A DNA stretch of 64,000 nt from an uncultured Atopobium sp. Lineage in GTDB: Bacteria > Actinomycetota > Coriobacteriia > Coriobacteriales > Atopobiaceae. The stretch spans positions 1-64,000 of the forward strand of contig CALIZS010000004.1 of NCBI GenBank assembly GCA_938028565.1, written 5' to 3'. The notes under the pieces were generated by a model. The model saw only the letters and a list, made by a program, of their open reading frames with translations. It was not told the origin of the DNA and made no database searches. Below are positions 27,401-36,094 of the stretch, piece by piece; the stretch's first letter is position 1; each line of letters begins with the position of its first letter. Position numbers and translations under genes: made by a program.

Positions 27401-28032
27401 AGCTTGAGGCACTTGGTCCTGTCAACGCCGTTGCCATGGATGAGTACGAGCGCCTCAAAGAGCGCGCTGATTACATTAACGAGCAGGTAGCGGACTTAGA
27501 GGCCGCACGAACTTCGCTGAAGAAAATCATCTCGGCCATTGACCGCAAGATGCGTAGCCGCTTCCTTGTTGTCTTTGACCGCGTCAACCAGAACTTCTCC
27601 GAGATCTTCTCGATGCTGTTCCCTGGTGGTCATGCTCATATTGAGCTCACTGACCCTGACCATCTCTCCGAGACAGGCATTGAGATTGTGGCTCAGCCGC
27701 GCGGTAAGCGCATTACCAAGATGATGCTCATGTCAGGTGGCGAGAAGAGCCTCACCGCCCTGGCATTGCTCTTTGCTGTATACAGAACGCGTACTGTTCC
27801 GTTCTACGTCTTTGATGAGGTTGAGGCTGCGCTCGACGACGCCAACCTCTCCAAGCTGCTTGATGCCATTGAGCAGCTCAAAGAGACCACTCAGCTGATT
27901 GTCATTTCTCACCAGAGGCGCACCATGGAGCAAGCCGATGTTCTGTATGGTGTATCTATGCAGGCAGATGGTGTCAGCCACGTTGTCTCTCAGAGACTTG
28001 ATAAGACAACCGGAAAGGTAGTTGATATCTAA
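24493..28032 (+). CDS. smc: Chromosome segregation protein SMC
   Basis: A 1179-residue condensin ATPase of normal length. Walker A GPNGSGKS is at residues 31-38. Two long coiled coils (about 170-500 and 665-1000) flank the hinge near 505-660. The C-terminal head has the signature LMSGGEKSLTALAL near 1080 and Walker B FYVFDEVEAALDD near 1107. It starts at GTG 24493. It overlaps ftsY in a TAATG junction. Partners ScpA and ScpB are not in the window. Confidence 0.97.
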   Translation: MYLKSLTLKGFKSFADKTQMVFDPGLTVVVGPNGSGKSNVSDAILWVLGEQSAKMLRGQAMEDVIFSGSSARGAVGVAEVTLVLDNSDHTIPIDFSEIGITRRMYRSGESEYLINGAPSRLMDIQDILHDSGLGKDTHSIISQGKLDSILSSRPEQRRELIEEAADISKHRRRKERAEHKISSMDENLTRAKVVSREITRQLKPLERQVDKASRAKDLSTQLKDLTVQLAVDDLRQLQFTHGKLETRAKEAEAAIELAQYRAGEKNRELEKLQSLLEQKGLFVGDLGEQRRRMQEILGRMGSDMRLLEEKGKNMVSRLSDTRMQLSVMDKQKSDAAKENEELSGQLSTIRAKVADLTESVNALQEAANQAIAERRTLDVKISDCTASERSARNTADKETLAYVKLEEQITHAQVEDQMFESRLTQITEALEIARAALEDSGAKEAELTAALEKARQESEAFVAEISERASALEAAREAERTARQELSSSEATLEALRALDVEVQKGSPLAEKLVADAAIASLVSGRLADYLEVQPEFEALVEQLLGEDLSALVVDKQQNIQTLFERVQTLSEDGKATLVALSDATPALAAPAHTTSLLEHVSAQKGAEALVRALFGHVFVAQSLDDAYAARNVEPRGLYALPDGTLFYPDGRLVLGHASQAEDGSLERKRRIRELEDALPALKRHLEAARSAVTNCENELASVREKSAQSKGEVARLNGELTSIAAERGRLEGQVASSQAELKQVSASREQAKERAQEARAHIDEHKRAAEEAKGRMESLASELKELQAQHEDAIRAQGRANRELSDAKTDLTVAKERATSMASRQAELERRLSQLDEQLAAAKQATHALEVIRLRVDPLYKRYDTLHQKALEWASRLKDRASLAEADSETLRETISEAKDAASEAALAVEKEKDAANQISVEIGKLEVQVQNAIEAILATGASLDEALTLPEPEDREQTERLAASLKSQLEALGPVNAVAMDEYERLKERADYINEQVADLEAARTSLKKIISAIDRKMRSRFLVVFDRVNQNFSEIFSMLFPGGHAHIELTDPDHLSETGIEIVAQPRGKRITKMMLMSGGEKSLTALALLFAVYRTRTVPFYVFDEVEAALDDANLSKLLDAIEQLKETTQLIVISHQRRTMEQADVLYGVSMQADGVSHVVSQRLDKTTGKVVDI

Positions 28033-28937
28033 TGGGCTTTATGGACAATCTTCGCCGCGGTCTTGAGCGTTCTCGTGAGACTTTAAGCGAAATCTTTTAT
28101 ATGGGTGGAGAGGTCACCGAAGATTTTTGGGATGACCTTGAGGACACGCTTGTTATGGGAGACATGGGCGCTGAGGTGGCTATGCGTGTCACCGATGACC
28201 TGCGTGAACGTGCTGCGCGAGAAAACCTTATACGCTCCGATCAGCTTCGCCGCGCTCTTGTAGAGCGCCTTACGGCAGAGTTTCCTGTTGCAGAAAGAGA
28301 TCCATTTACAGATACGCCCTCTATTGTTTTGTTCGTGGGCATTAACGGTGCTGGTAAAACTACCACTGTTGGTAAGATTGCCGGTCGTGCACATGCTAAT
28401 GGCGTAAAGACTTTGATTGGTGGTGCTGACACCTTCCGCGCAGCTGCAATTGAGCAGCTACAGGTATGGGGCGAGCGCTCTGGTATAGAGGTAGTAACCA
28501 GAGAGCGTGGCGCTGATCCTGCAAGCGTTTGTTTTGAGGTTGTTGAAACGGCAGAAAAACAAGGCACTGAGCTGGTGCTTATTGATACTGCTGGACGTCT
28601 GCATACCTCATCGGATCTGATGCGTGAGCTTGCTAAGGTTGTCTCGGTAACTAGAAAGCGCGCAGGAGATATTCCCGTAAGTGTTGTTCTGGTTATTGAT
28701 GCAACCACCGGTCAAAATGGCCTCAACCAGGCAAAAGAGTTCAATGACGCGCTGTCTCTGGACGGTCTTATTGTTACAAAGCTTGATGGCACCGCTAAGG
28801 GAGGAATTGCTCTGGCAATTTCTAACCAGCTTAACCTGCCTATTTATCGTATTGGTGTGGGCGAGTCGATTGATGATCTTCAGACATTTGACGCTCGTTC
28901 ATTCTGTGAAGTACTTGTTGGTGAGGGAGTTCAGTAA
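28032..28937 (+). CDS. ftsY: Signal recognition particle receptor FtsY
   Basis: A 301-residue SRP-family GTPase that docks ribosome-nascent-chain complexes at the membrane. It has the NG core only: GINGAGKTTTVGKIA near residue 103, DTAGRL near 183 and TKLDGTAKGG near 245. The long acidic A-domain of the E. coli protein is absent; a short amphipathic N-terminus (MGFMDNLRRGLERSRETL) probably provides membrane contact, as in other Gram-positives. Both junctions (smc, ffh) are TAATG overlaps. Confidence 0.96.
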   Translation: MGFMDNLRRGLERSRETLSEIFYMGGEVTEDFWDDLEDTLVMGDMGAEVAMRVTDDLRERAARENLIRSDQLRRALVERLTAEFPVAERDPFTDTPSIVLFVGINGAGKTTTVGKIAGRAHANGVKTLIGGADTFRAAAIEQLQVWGERSGIEVVTRERGADPASVCFEVVETAEKQGTELVLIDTAGRLHTSSDLMRELAKVVSVTRKRAGDIPVSVVLVIDATTGQNGLNQAKEFNDALSLDGLIVTKLDGTAKGGIALAISNQLNLPIYRIGVGESIDDLQTFDARSFCEVLVGEGVQ

Positions 28938-30316
28938 TGTTTAACAGCCTGCAAGATAGACTGCAAAATACATTTGCCGCTCTACGCGGAAAGGGCCGTC
29001 TCACTGAGGACGATATCAATTCCGCAATGCGAGAAATTCGCATGGCTCTTCTCGAGGCTGACGTTAACTACAAGGTAGTTAAAGAGTTTGTTGGCCGCTG
29101 TAAAGAGCAGTGCATGACCGCTGACGTGCTAGAGTCTCTGTCTCCAGCTCAGAACGTTGTTCGTATTGTTCTGGATGAGCTCACGGCGCTGCTTGGTTCA
29201 ACCGAATCCAAGCTTACGCTGGCACAGAACCGCATTCCAAACGTCATTATGCTCGTTGGTCTTCAGGGCTCCGGTAAGACAACCGCAGCTGCAAAGCTTG
29301 CTTACCTGCTTAAATCCCAGGGAAAGAATCCTCTGCTTGCCGCCTGCGACGTTCACCGTCCCGCAGCAGCAGATCAGCTTGAAACGCTTGGCTCTGAGAT
29401 TGGCGTGCCAGTCTATCGTGGTGATGGCAAAGACGCCGTTACCATTGCGTCTCAGGCTATTCAGGAGGCTGTTGACCACCTCAACGACCTGGTAATTGTC
29501 GATACCGCTGGCCGTCTTCAAATTGACGAAGAAATGATGGAAGAGGCCGTTGCTATCAAGCGCGCCGTCAAGCCAGATCAGATTCTTATGGTTGTCGACG
29601 CCATGACCGGTCAGGATATCGTCAATGTTGTCAGCACCTTCGCCGAGCGCGTAGACTTTGACGGCGTTATCATGTCCAAGCTTGATGGCGACGCTCGTGG
29701 CGGTGGTGCCCTTTCCGTACGTGAGGTTACCGGCAAGCCTATCAAGTTTGTTTCCATGGGCGAGAAACCCGATTCACTTGAGGTTTTCCACCCAGATCGT
29801 ATGGCCAAGCGCATCCTTGGCATGGGCGACGTTATCTCTATTGTCGAGAAGGCCCAACAGGCAGCAGACGAGAAGCAGGTTGAAGATGCTGAGCGTATGT
29901 TGCGTGAAGGCTTTACTATGGATGACCTGCTTAATCAGATGAACCAAATTCGCAAGATGGGCGGCCTTGCAAAGCTAATTGGCGCTCTTCCTGGTGGTGA
30001 CCGCATGATGGCCCAGCAGGGTGGTGTGGATGATAGCTCAATGGCAAAGATTGAAGCTATGATTCACTCGATGACTAAGGAAGAACGCGCGCGCCCAAAG
30101 ATTATTAACGGTCAGCGTCGTCGTCGCATTTCCATGGGTTCTGGTCGTAGCGTTCAGGAAGTTAATCAACTTATTCGTCAGTGGGGAGAGATGAATAAGA
30201 TGATGGGCAAGATGAAGGCTATGACTCAGGGCGGTAATGCAAAGAAAGGCCGCCGCGCAATGGAGTCAATGATGAAGAATATGGGCTTTGGCGGAGGCCA
30301 AATGCCTCGTTTCTAG
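28937..30316 (+). CDS. ffh: Signal recognition particle protein Ffh
   Basis: A 459-residue SRP54 protein. It has an N domain, then the GTPase core with GLQGSGKTTAAAKLA near residue 108, DTAGRL and TKLDGDARGG-type motifs. The C-terminal M domain (about 300-459) is methionine-rich (MNKMMGKMKAMTQ) and binds both the SRP RNA and signal peptides. The SRP RNA gene itself was not seen. It ends the smc-ftsY-ffh unit. Confidence 0.97.
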   Translation: MFNSLQDRLQNTFAALRGKGRLTEDDINSAMREIRMALLEADVNYKVVKEFVGRCKEQCMTADVLESLSPAQNVVRIVLDELTALLGSTESKLTLAQNRIPNVIMLVGLQGSGKTTAAAKLAYLLKSQGKNPLLAACDVHRPAAADQLETLGSEIGVPVYRGDGKDAVTIASQAIQEAVDHLNDLVIVDTAGRLQIDEEMMEEAVAIKRAVKPDQILMVVDAMTGQDIVNVVSTFAERVDFDGVIMSKLDGDARGGGALSVREVTGKPIKFVSMGEKPDSLEVFHPDRMAKRILGMGDVISIVEKAQQAADEKQVEDAERMLREGFTMDDLLNQMNQIRKMGGLAKLIGALPGGDRMMAQQGGVDDSSMAKIEAMIHSMTKEERARPKIINGQRRRRISMGSGRSVQEVNQLIRQWGEMNKMMGKMKAMTQGGNAKKGRRAMESMMKNMGFGGGQMPRF

Positions 30317-30365
30317 GCGTTGCTAGTAAATAAATTTATATAAGAATTGCTCATGTCGAGTAGTA

Positions 30366-30417
30366 TCCCTACTGCATTTTGTTAAACATGGTAAACTCTC
30401 TCAAAAAGCAGTAGGGA
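30366..30417 (+). promoter_or_regulatory. Hairpin covering the ribosome site of the DUF454 gene
   Basis: Positions 30366-30381 pair with 30402-30417: 15 base pairs with one A-A mismatch and a 20-nt loop. The right arm contains GTAGGGA, part of the presumed ribosome site GGGAG of the next gene. No T-run follows, so control of translation, not termination, is the simpler reading. Confidence 0.6.
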
Positions 30418-30423
30418 GTATTT

Positions 30424-30804
30424 ACGTCAATTATACGTGTTGCCTTTATGGCACTAGGTTGTATAAGCTTGGCACTTGCTGTGCTTGGTGTAGTGCTTCC
30501 CATTTTGCCAACTGTTCCATTTTTGGCACTTGCTGCATTTTGCTTTGCAAAATCATCCGACCGACTCAATAATTGGCTTATTAATACAAAGTTTTACCAA
30601 AATAATCTTGCTGATTTTAAAGCTGGAAAAGGGATGACTGTTAAGACTAAAACACGCATCCTTGCTACGGTAACCTTGGTCATGGCTATAGGCCTTATTG
30701 CCATGCTTATAAAAGGCATTATTATTGGCAGTATTGTCCTTGTTATTGTTTGGCTAGGCCATATTTATTATTTTGGTTATAAAGTTAAAACGATTAAAGG
30801 GTAA
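30424..30804 (+). CDS. DUF454 (YbaN family) inner membrane protein, probable non-ATG start
   Basis: A small membrane protein of the DUF454/YbaN family with an N-terminal hydrophobic hairpin (LGVVLPILPTVPFLALAAFCFAKSS contains the family core LPxxPF) and a C-terminal pair of helices after residue 75. The first ATG (30448) would cut off the conserved IIRVAF segment. Reading back in frame gives an ATT at 30430 and an ACG at 30424, the latter 5 nt after GGGAG, so I place the start at ACG 30424 with ATG 30448 as the conservative alternative. Function is unknown. Confidence 0.7.
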   Translation, partial: TSIIRVAFMALGCISLALAVLGVVLPILPTVPFLALAAFCFAKSSDRLNNWLINTKFYQNNLADFKAGKGMTVKTKTRILATVTLVMAIGLIAMLIKGIIIGSIVLVIVWLGHIYYFGYKVKTIKG

Positions 30805-30809
30805 ACAAT

Positions 30810-30818
30810 TGTTACAAT
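30810..30818 (+). promoter_or_regulatory. Candidate extended -10 promoter
   Basis: TGTTACAAT, an extended -10 element, overlaps the palindrome AACAATTGTT just upstream of the hypothetical exported gene at 30865. No convincing -35 is seen. Confidence 0.35.
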
Positions 30819-30864
30819 AGCTTCTAGTTAGTTTCATTATTACTCGGTAATGATGAGGTGACAG

Positions 30865-31524
30865 ATGATGCAGCGTAGGAAAAGAGTTATTGTAGGCATA
30901 ACTATCAGTGCAGTAATTGTGGCATGTGTATTTATATGTATTTGGTTTAGACCGGAAGCGGTTAGGGAGCGAAACCTCGATTTTTTAAAACATGAAGCTG
31001 TGGAATTTATAAGGGAGCAATCAGCTGATAATATTTTCTCATATGAAAAGTTTGAGTCTGGAGAATATAAGACTTATACCTGCAATATAAACGACGTGTA
31101 TATATCTGGTCCAATTTTATCAATTGTAGAGAAAAACAATGAATTATTAGACGGTGGCATTTCGTGGGTTGTAAGTGTTAATGGAGAAATCATTGGAACA
31201 ATCGAGCAAGATGCCGCTTTATATTCAGTTTCTCTCTCATCGCAAGATTTTGATCAATATATTCTTTATGGGACTGCTTATGTTCTACAAGCTATGAGCA
31301 GTCGCAAATTACCTGCCGTCTCCTACTATGAATACAATACAGATGGTGGAGGAGCCTTTCTGTCTGATAATATATTTGCAACATTTAATTACGGCACAGG
31401 AGACTATGGTTTTGTTAAGGCAGCCAGCAAATTTCCTTCTGCCAGTTCATTGATCACTTCTCGCTTAGGTTCAGAGTATCTTGATTTTATGGCAAACAAA
31501 GAGCGTGTAGTGGATCTTCTGTAA
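30865..31524 (+). CDS. Hypothetical membrane-anchored protein
   Basis: A 219-residue protein I do not recognise. Residues 1-8 are basic (MMQRRKR) and 9-28 hydrophobic (VIVGITISAVIVACVFICIWF), so it is either a signal anchor or a non-cleaved signal. The remainder looks exported, is mildly acidic and has no cysteine motif. TGAGGTGA precedes two adjacent ATG codons (30865, 30868). The codon use is more AT-rich than that of the flanking housekeeping genes. A terminator follows, shared with the convergent L,D-transpeptidase. Confidence 0.7.
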   Translation: MMQRRKRVIVGITISAVIVACVFICIWFRPEAVRERNLDFLKHEAVEFIREQSADNIFSYEKFESGEYKTYTCNINDVYISGPILSIVEKNNELLDGGISWVVSVNGEIIGTIEQDAALYSVSLSSQDFDQYILYGTAYVLQAMSSRKLPAVSYYEYNTDGGGAFLSDNIFATFNYGTGDYGFVKAASKFPSASSLITSRLGSEYLDFMANKERVVDLL

Positions 31525-31529
31525 GACAT

Positions 31530-31570
31530 AAAAAACGCGCGCTTCAGAATTGTTTTCTAAAGCGCGCGTA
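31530..31570. terminator. Bidirectional terminator between convergent genes
   Basis: ACGCGCGCTT (31535-31544) pairs perfectly with AAGCGCGCGT (31560-31569), with an A-run before and a short T-containing tail after. It serves the hypothetical gene (+) and the L,D-transpeptidase (-). Confidence 0.8.
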
Positions 31571-31590
31571 AATTAATCTCTAAGAAAAAC

Positions 31591-33270
31591 CTAGTAGTGA
31601 ATGATAACAGGATCTCCGTCTTTGGCAATATCAAAGAGTTTCTGAGCGTTTTCATAGCTTAGGTTAATGCAACCATGACTACCACCAGTTTTATAAATAT
31701 TTCCACCAAACGCACTTCTCCATGGAGCGTTGTGGAAGCCAGCTTCTTGACCCTTTACGCCAAGCCAGAAATCAACCTTTGTATCCCATCCTGGACGACC
31801 TGACTCGTCGTTTGGTCCCAGGAGACGAGCGTCCCTAATGTGGCTGGTAATATACCAGACTCCTTCTGGAGTATTGTGATGTCCATCGGGGATGCCTGTT
31901 ACTACATCGGCTTCCCAGAGAATTGTTCCATCATCACCATAAAGAACAGCATGCTGAGTGGTAAGGTCAACGTCAATATAACGACCGCCCCAGTCCTGCT
32001 CGCCCTGTTTAGTAAATGTATCGGCCGACTGTTTTGTAGGCAGTTCAATCTTTGTTGCCTGACCAGCGGACAGGCCGTCAGAGATGGCTTTTACAGCAGC
32101 GTCATTATCAATAACCCAACCGTATGCACCAGCGGCCTTTGTAGTGAATTCTTTTCCATCCCAGCGCTTATACGTTCTTGAAGTTCCACGAGTATCTACT
32201 GCAGGAGCAAGTGTCTCGTTGACCCATTTGGTAATGGCGTCTATATCAAATGAAATAGAGAGATTCTCATCAAACTTAATCCAGCTAGCAATGGTGTCTT
32301 GATCAAGCTGATATGCAGCAGAATCACCGAGCATCAAATCAACTGCAGAAGCAACGTATGAATTAGCTGTCTTCAAGGCAGCATCAAGATCTTCTGCACT
32401 TATGAGGCTTTCTGGGCCAAGCTGTACGGTAGTAGTCAGATTATCAAAAGCGGTTTGCAAGTCTTTATGGACACCTTCAAGAGATAGTCTTGTGGCAATA
32501 GCATCATCAGCAAAAATAAACTTTTTAGCCGAGCTATCGTAGGTAATTCCATTGTTTTCAAGAGCTTGAGCAGATTCTTTTGCCTGCTCAATTCTTTGAT
32601 TAAAGAGTGCGTCCGCCTTGCTTGTATCATACGAAGCGGTAGCATGTGGGCTCAAGGACCTGCTACGAGTAAGCTCCAGTGGCCACATCCAAGGATTCTG
32701 CTGGCTAATAGCATCGCGAGCATATCCAGCTGCGTCGTATGTTAAATCAATGTCGGATGCCTTGATGGTTAAATCTACGCCGTTTCCAGAGACTTGGACG
32801 GAGTAATTTGAGGCCTCGTTTGCTCTAGAAGCCTGCAGCTCTGAAGCAGGTTTTAAGGAGTAGTCCTTACCATAAATGCTGGTTTGAGGCATAAAGAAGA
32901 AGTTAAAGAAGATTGCTCCACCCACATACACAAGGGCAAGAATACCAACGAGTACAGCAGGTATCTTCCACCACTGATGTTTCTTGTGAACAACGGGCGC
33001 CTCTTCTTTTTCTCCAAGCTCTGCGCTATCAAGGGGAGCAATGATAGTTAAATCATCTGCCTGCTCTTCCGGCACTTCCGCTGATTGTGAAAAGTCATTA
33101 AGCTGATTGACCTTTACCTGCTCTTCACTGAGAGCAACGTACATATCAGTATCGCCAAGGCTTGGTACTGAGTCTTTAAGAGAAGGTGCTTTCTTTGTAG
33201 CTTCCTCTGAGGAAAGAGGTTGTAGGTTAGCGGTATGAGAAGCAGAGCTTTTTGCAAAGTGCTTAGCCAA
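31591..33270 (-). CDS. L,D-transpeptidase with peptidoglycan-binding domains
   Basis: A 559-residue cell-wall enzyme. I place the start at TTG 33270 because AAGGAG lies 6 nt before it; the longer frame to 33357 lacks such a site. The order is: about 100 cytoplasmic residues, acidic and Ser-rich; one membrane helix at about 102-127; extracellular PG-binding-4-like repeats; and a C-terminal YkuD domain of about 130 residues with the catalytic motif SHGCINLS. It would form 3-3 peptide cross-links or attach proteins to peptidoglycan. The long cytoplasmic tail might be a target of regulation, such as phosphorylation. Confidence 0.9.
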   Translation of the reverse strand: MAKHFAKSSASHTANLQPLSSEEATKKAPSLKDSVPSLGDTDMYVALSEEQVKVNQLNDFSQSAEVPEEQADDLTIIAPLDSAELGEKEEAPVVHKKHQWWKIPAVLVGILALVYVGGAIFFNFFFMPQTSIYGKDYSLKPASELQASRANEASNYSVQVSGNGVDLTIKASDIDLTYDAAGYARDAISQQNPWMWPLELTRSRSLSPHATASYDTSKADALFNQRIEQAKESAQALENNGITYDSSAKKFIFADDAIATRLSLEGVHKDLQTAFDNLTTTVQLGPESLISAEDLDAALKTANSYVASAVDLMLGDSAAYQLDQDTIASWIKFDENLSISFDIDAITKWVNETLAPAVDTRGTSRTYKRWDGKEFTTKAAGAYGWVIDNDAAVKAISDGLSAGQATKIELPTKQSADTFTKQGEQDWGGRYIDVDLTTQHAVLYGDDGTILWEADVVTGIPDGHHNTPEGVWYITSHIRDARLLGPNDESGRPGWDTKVDFWLGVKGQEAGFHNAPWRSAFGGNIYKTGGSHGCINLSYENAQKLFDIAKDGDPVIIHY

Positions 33271-33499
33271 GGAGCACTCCTTATAAAAATACGAAGTTAC
33301 ACAGCAAGAATCAGAGTGTTTTGACAAATAGACTTTCTGTAAATGAGTCAAAGCCACATCTATTTAGTGTAGTGCATATTCGTCACATATTTTATGGAAC
33401 TTACGAGGAATTATTTTACACAGGAGATGAACAAACCTGGAGTAATATATATGAAATTTAGAAATAATTATTTTTCAATTGCAAGGGGAGCAATAGCGT

Positions 33500-35155
33500 A
33501 TGTCACCAGCTAGATTCAATAGCTCTACTCAAAAAATTGGATGCGTTTGTACTGCTCTTGCTGTACTTCTTTTATGCATTTCATCTTTTCCTAAAATTGC
33601 TGTAGCCACTGCTTCAACTAGCCAATTAAATTCTCATTCTGCTAATCAGTTGTTACTGCATACTGATGTCAAATCATATGAGCTTCTTTCTTCTGATTTT
33701 GCTTCGCTTGTTGGCAATGATTCAACTTCGTTTGATAATCTTGAGCCAGTTAAACCTTACGAGGCAGTTAACACTGATTCTCATCCAAACTATAGCAAGG
33801 TAAGCGATTTTGTCTATTTAGATAGAGATCAGTTTGACTTGTCGCTTTTCTCGCCAGATGATTCTCTAAGATATACAACAGATGATGCAGCTGTAGATGC
33901 ATACATTCAGACTCATCCAGAGCTTGCCGGTGTGACTGATCGTAGAATTTTGCTTCCGGTGTTTGAATTTGATTCAGACAATGATATTCAGACTCACAGA
34001 GACAGAGTTAATTCTTACATTGCTCATGGTCAGCTGGCACAAGGGTCGGTTGGTCAGGATAATACCGCTGTTATTGATACCAGTTTGTCTATGGGTCAGT
34101 ATAAGCTGGAAAAAACTCTCTCGTATGATCAAGAGCATGGCTTCTATTACATCTATACCATGCACGTGGGTGTATCTGATATTGATCGTAACCTCACAAC
34201 GTTTGTTGATAGCAATGGAAATAAGACTGAAAAACAAGGTCTATTCCAGGCTCCAGAGGTAGTGGGCAATGACATTCTTGACCATAAAGAAGTTGACTCT
34301 TATACGATTTCTGCTGGTTATGATGGTGATGGTAATGTTGCTCGTCCAACTACGTATGTAACACATATTACGTATTACTACACTCTCGCGCACACCGCAT
34401 ATGTCTCTGATACTGGAACTACCTTAAAACCTATTGACGCTGGTCTTCAGAATGCTCCTGCTACCATCTCTTCTTACAACTATGACCACACGGTTGATGC
34501 AGGAACAAGGCGAGTGCTGGACATTGATGCCGTAACAGCTCGTCTTAAGGCAGAGATTCAATCTCAAGATGTTACTCAGCTTTTCCCAGCAAGTGCTGCT
34601 ACTCACAATGGAGATATTGCTATCAGTAGGACTCCTGGAGGAATTGATACCTATGATATTCACCTGTTTGAGAATGGTCAATTTACTAATGACTTGACCT
34701 ATACATCAGATGGTACGCCTCGTGTTGTTGATGCCGATGGCAATGCTGTTTATTTTTCTAACCACTTTAAGGATGTTGTCTATTCTTCATACCAAGATGA
34801 CACCTTGCCTGTTGGTCAGTATCGAATTGAATATCTGCTTACTCCGGTATCTGCAGATCCAGATCACTTTGATTCATATCAGCACCTAATGGTTAATCTT
34901 GTCATTGGAACAAATGATAGCTCTCAGCCCGCGCCCGCGGTAAATTGGACTCACGTCTATGTAAAGCAGCCTGAGACTACGCCAGAAACACCTGAGACAC
35001 ACACTCCTGAGAAGCCTCAGCAACCTCAGAAGAAGTCACAGCTTCCTGATACTGCGGATTATTCTCAGGTTGCGCTTCAGAGCACACTTGTCTGTTCCTC
35101 TGTTTCGCTGGTTTCTCTAAGCTTCTTCCTCAAGAGAAAGCTACTACAGAAGTAA
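33500..35155 (+). CDS. LPxTA-type cell-wall-anchored surface protein
   Basis: A 551-residue exported protein. The N-terminus has a signal peptide (hydrophobic VCTALAVLLLCISSF, then a likely cleavage near ATA). The C-terminus has the sortase layout: a Pro/Glu/Thr-rich spacer (about 490-520), the motif LPDTA, a hydrophobic stretch and the tail KRKLLQK. The middle, about 380 residues, is Asp/Tyr/Thr-rich with repeated YYY/YTL patches and looks like beta-sandwich adhesin modules, but I recognise no named domain. AAGGGGAG precedes the ATG. It is divergent from the L,D-transpeptidase. Sortase is not in the window. Confidence 0.8.
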   Translation: MSPARFNSSTQKIGCVCTALAVLLLCISSFPKIAVATASTSQLNSHSANQLLLHTDVKSYELLSSDFASLVGNDSTSFDNLEPVKPYEAVNTDSHPNYSKVSDFVYLDRDQFDLSLFSPDDSLRYTTDDAAVDAYIQTHPELAGVTDRRILLPVFEFDSDNDIQTHRDRVNSYIAHGQLAQGSVGQDNTAVIDTSLSMGQYKLEKTLSYDQEHGFYYIYTMHVGVSDIDRNLTTFVDSNGNKTEKQGLFQAPEVVGNDILDHKEVDSYTISAGYDGDGNVARPTTYVTHITYYYTLAHTAYVSDTGTTLKPIDAGLQNAPATISSYNYDHTVDAGTRRVLDIDAVTARLKAEIQSQDVTQLFPASAATHNGDIAISRTPGGIDTYDIHLFENGQFTNDLTYTSDGTPRVVDADGNAVYFSNHFKDVVYSSYQDDTLPVGQYRIEYLLTPVSADPDHFDSYQHLMVNLVIGTNDSSQPAPAVNWTHVYVKQPETTPETPETHTPEKPQQPQKKSQLPDTADYSQVALQSTLVCSSVSLVSLSFFLKRKLLQK

Positions 35156-35174
35156 TCTAGGAGTACATGACGTT

Positions 35175-35191
35175 ACTCTTGCCTCAAGAGT
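35175..35191. repeat. Short perfect hairpin between the surface protein and methyltransferase genes
   Basis: ACTCTTG and CAAGAGT pair with a 3-nt loop. No T-run follows. It may be a weak terminator of the surface protein gene or an operator. Confidence 0.35.
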
Positions 35192-35232
35192 GAGAGAATA
35201 CTGTCTAACAAGAGGCGAGAGGTACGTTATTT

Positions 35233-36066
35233 ATGGCTACATATCCGGTTATTCAGTTAGATTCAGCTGACGATAGTCGTCTTGATATGTATGCTCGATT
35301 GACTGATAACCAGCTTCGTAATCGTCTTGACCCAACTCGCGGCGTCATGATTTGTGAGTCACATTTTGTGATTGAAACTGCACTATCTGCAGGTTGTGAG
35401 CCACTCTCATTTCTTGCAAACACTTCTCATACAGATAATATTTTGCAAATTGTCGAGAAGTTCCATCCTTTGTCAGATGACGTTCCTATTTTCATTCTTC
35501 CAGATGAGCAGCTTACACAGCTTATTGGCTACAAGATGAACAGAGGAGTACTCTGTGCCATGAGGAGACCTCAAGGTGCATTGCTAGAAGAGATTCTAAG
35601 CACGTCAAAGCATATTGCCATACTGGAAGATTTAGTAGACGTTAACAACGTTGGCGCTGTCTTTAGGTCAGCTGCGGCCCTCAATGTAGATGCTGTGATC
35701 TTAACTGCTCAGTGCGCCGACAACCTCTCAAGGCGTGTCCTGCGCGTTTCTATGGGAACGGTTCTTAAGGTACCTTGGACTCGTTTGGATGAAGAGACAA
35801 CTTCACTGGACCTTATTGAAAAGCTTAAAGCTCATTCTTTTACTACGTGTGCATTTGCGCTCACAGATTCTGCAGTACCTCTTAATAAAGAGCTGGTAAA
35901 AGGTAAAAAAGCTGCACTATTCTTTGGTAGTGAAGGCTATGGTCTTGATAAGAAAACCATTAAGGCTTGTGACATTACTACCATCATCCCCATGTCTCAT
36001 CAGGTAGATTCACTCAATGTTGCTGCATCATCTGCTGTTGCTTTTTGGGAGCTTTTTGCTCGATAG
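35233..36066 (+). CDS. SpoU/TrmH family RNA 2'-O-methyltransferase
   Basis: A 277-residue SPOUT methyltransferase. The three family motifs are in the C-terminal half: NNVGAVFRSA near residue 138, FFGSEGYGLDKK near 232 and IPMSHQVDSLNVAASSAV near 256. The N-terminal 110 residues form a substrate-binding domain like the L30e-type domain of 23S rRNA methylases. Whether it acts on rRNA or tRNA cannot be told. GAGAGG lies 12 nt before the ATG. Confidence 0.88.
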   Translation: MATYPVIQLDSADDSRLDMYARLTDNQLRNRLDPTRGVMICESHFVIETALSAGCEPLSFLANTSHTDNILQIVEKFHPLSDDVPIFILPDEQLTQLIGYKMNRGVLCAMRRPQGALLEEILSTSKHIAILEDLVDVNNVGAVFRSAAALNVDAVILTAQCADNLSRRVLRVSMGTVLKVPWTRLDEETTSLDLIEKLKAHSFTTCAFALTDSAVPLNKELVKGKKAALFFGSEGYGLDKKTIKACDITTIIPMSHQVDSLNVAASSAVAFWELFAR

Positions 36067-36094
36067 CTTTGGTGGAATGCCTTTAATCGCGGTA

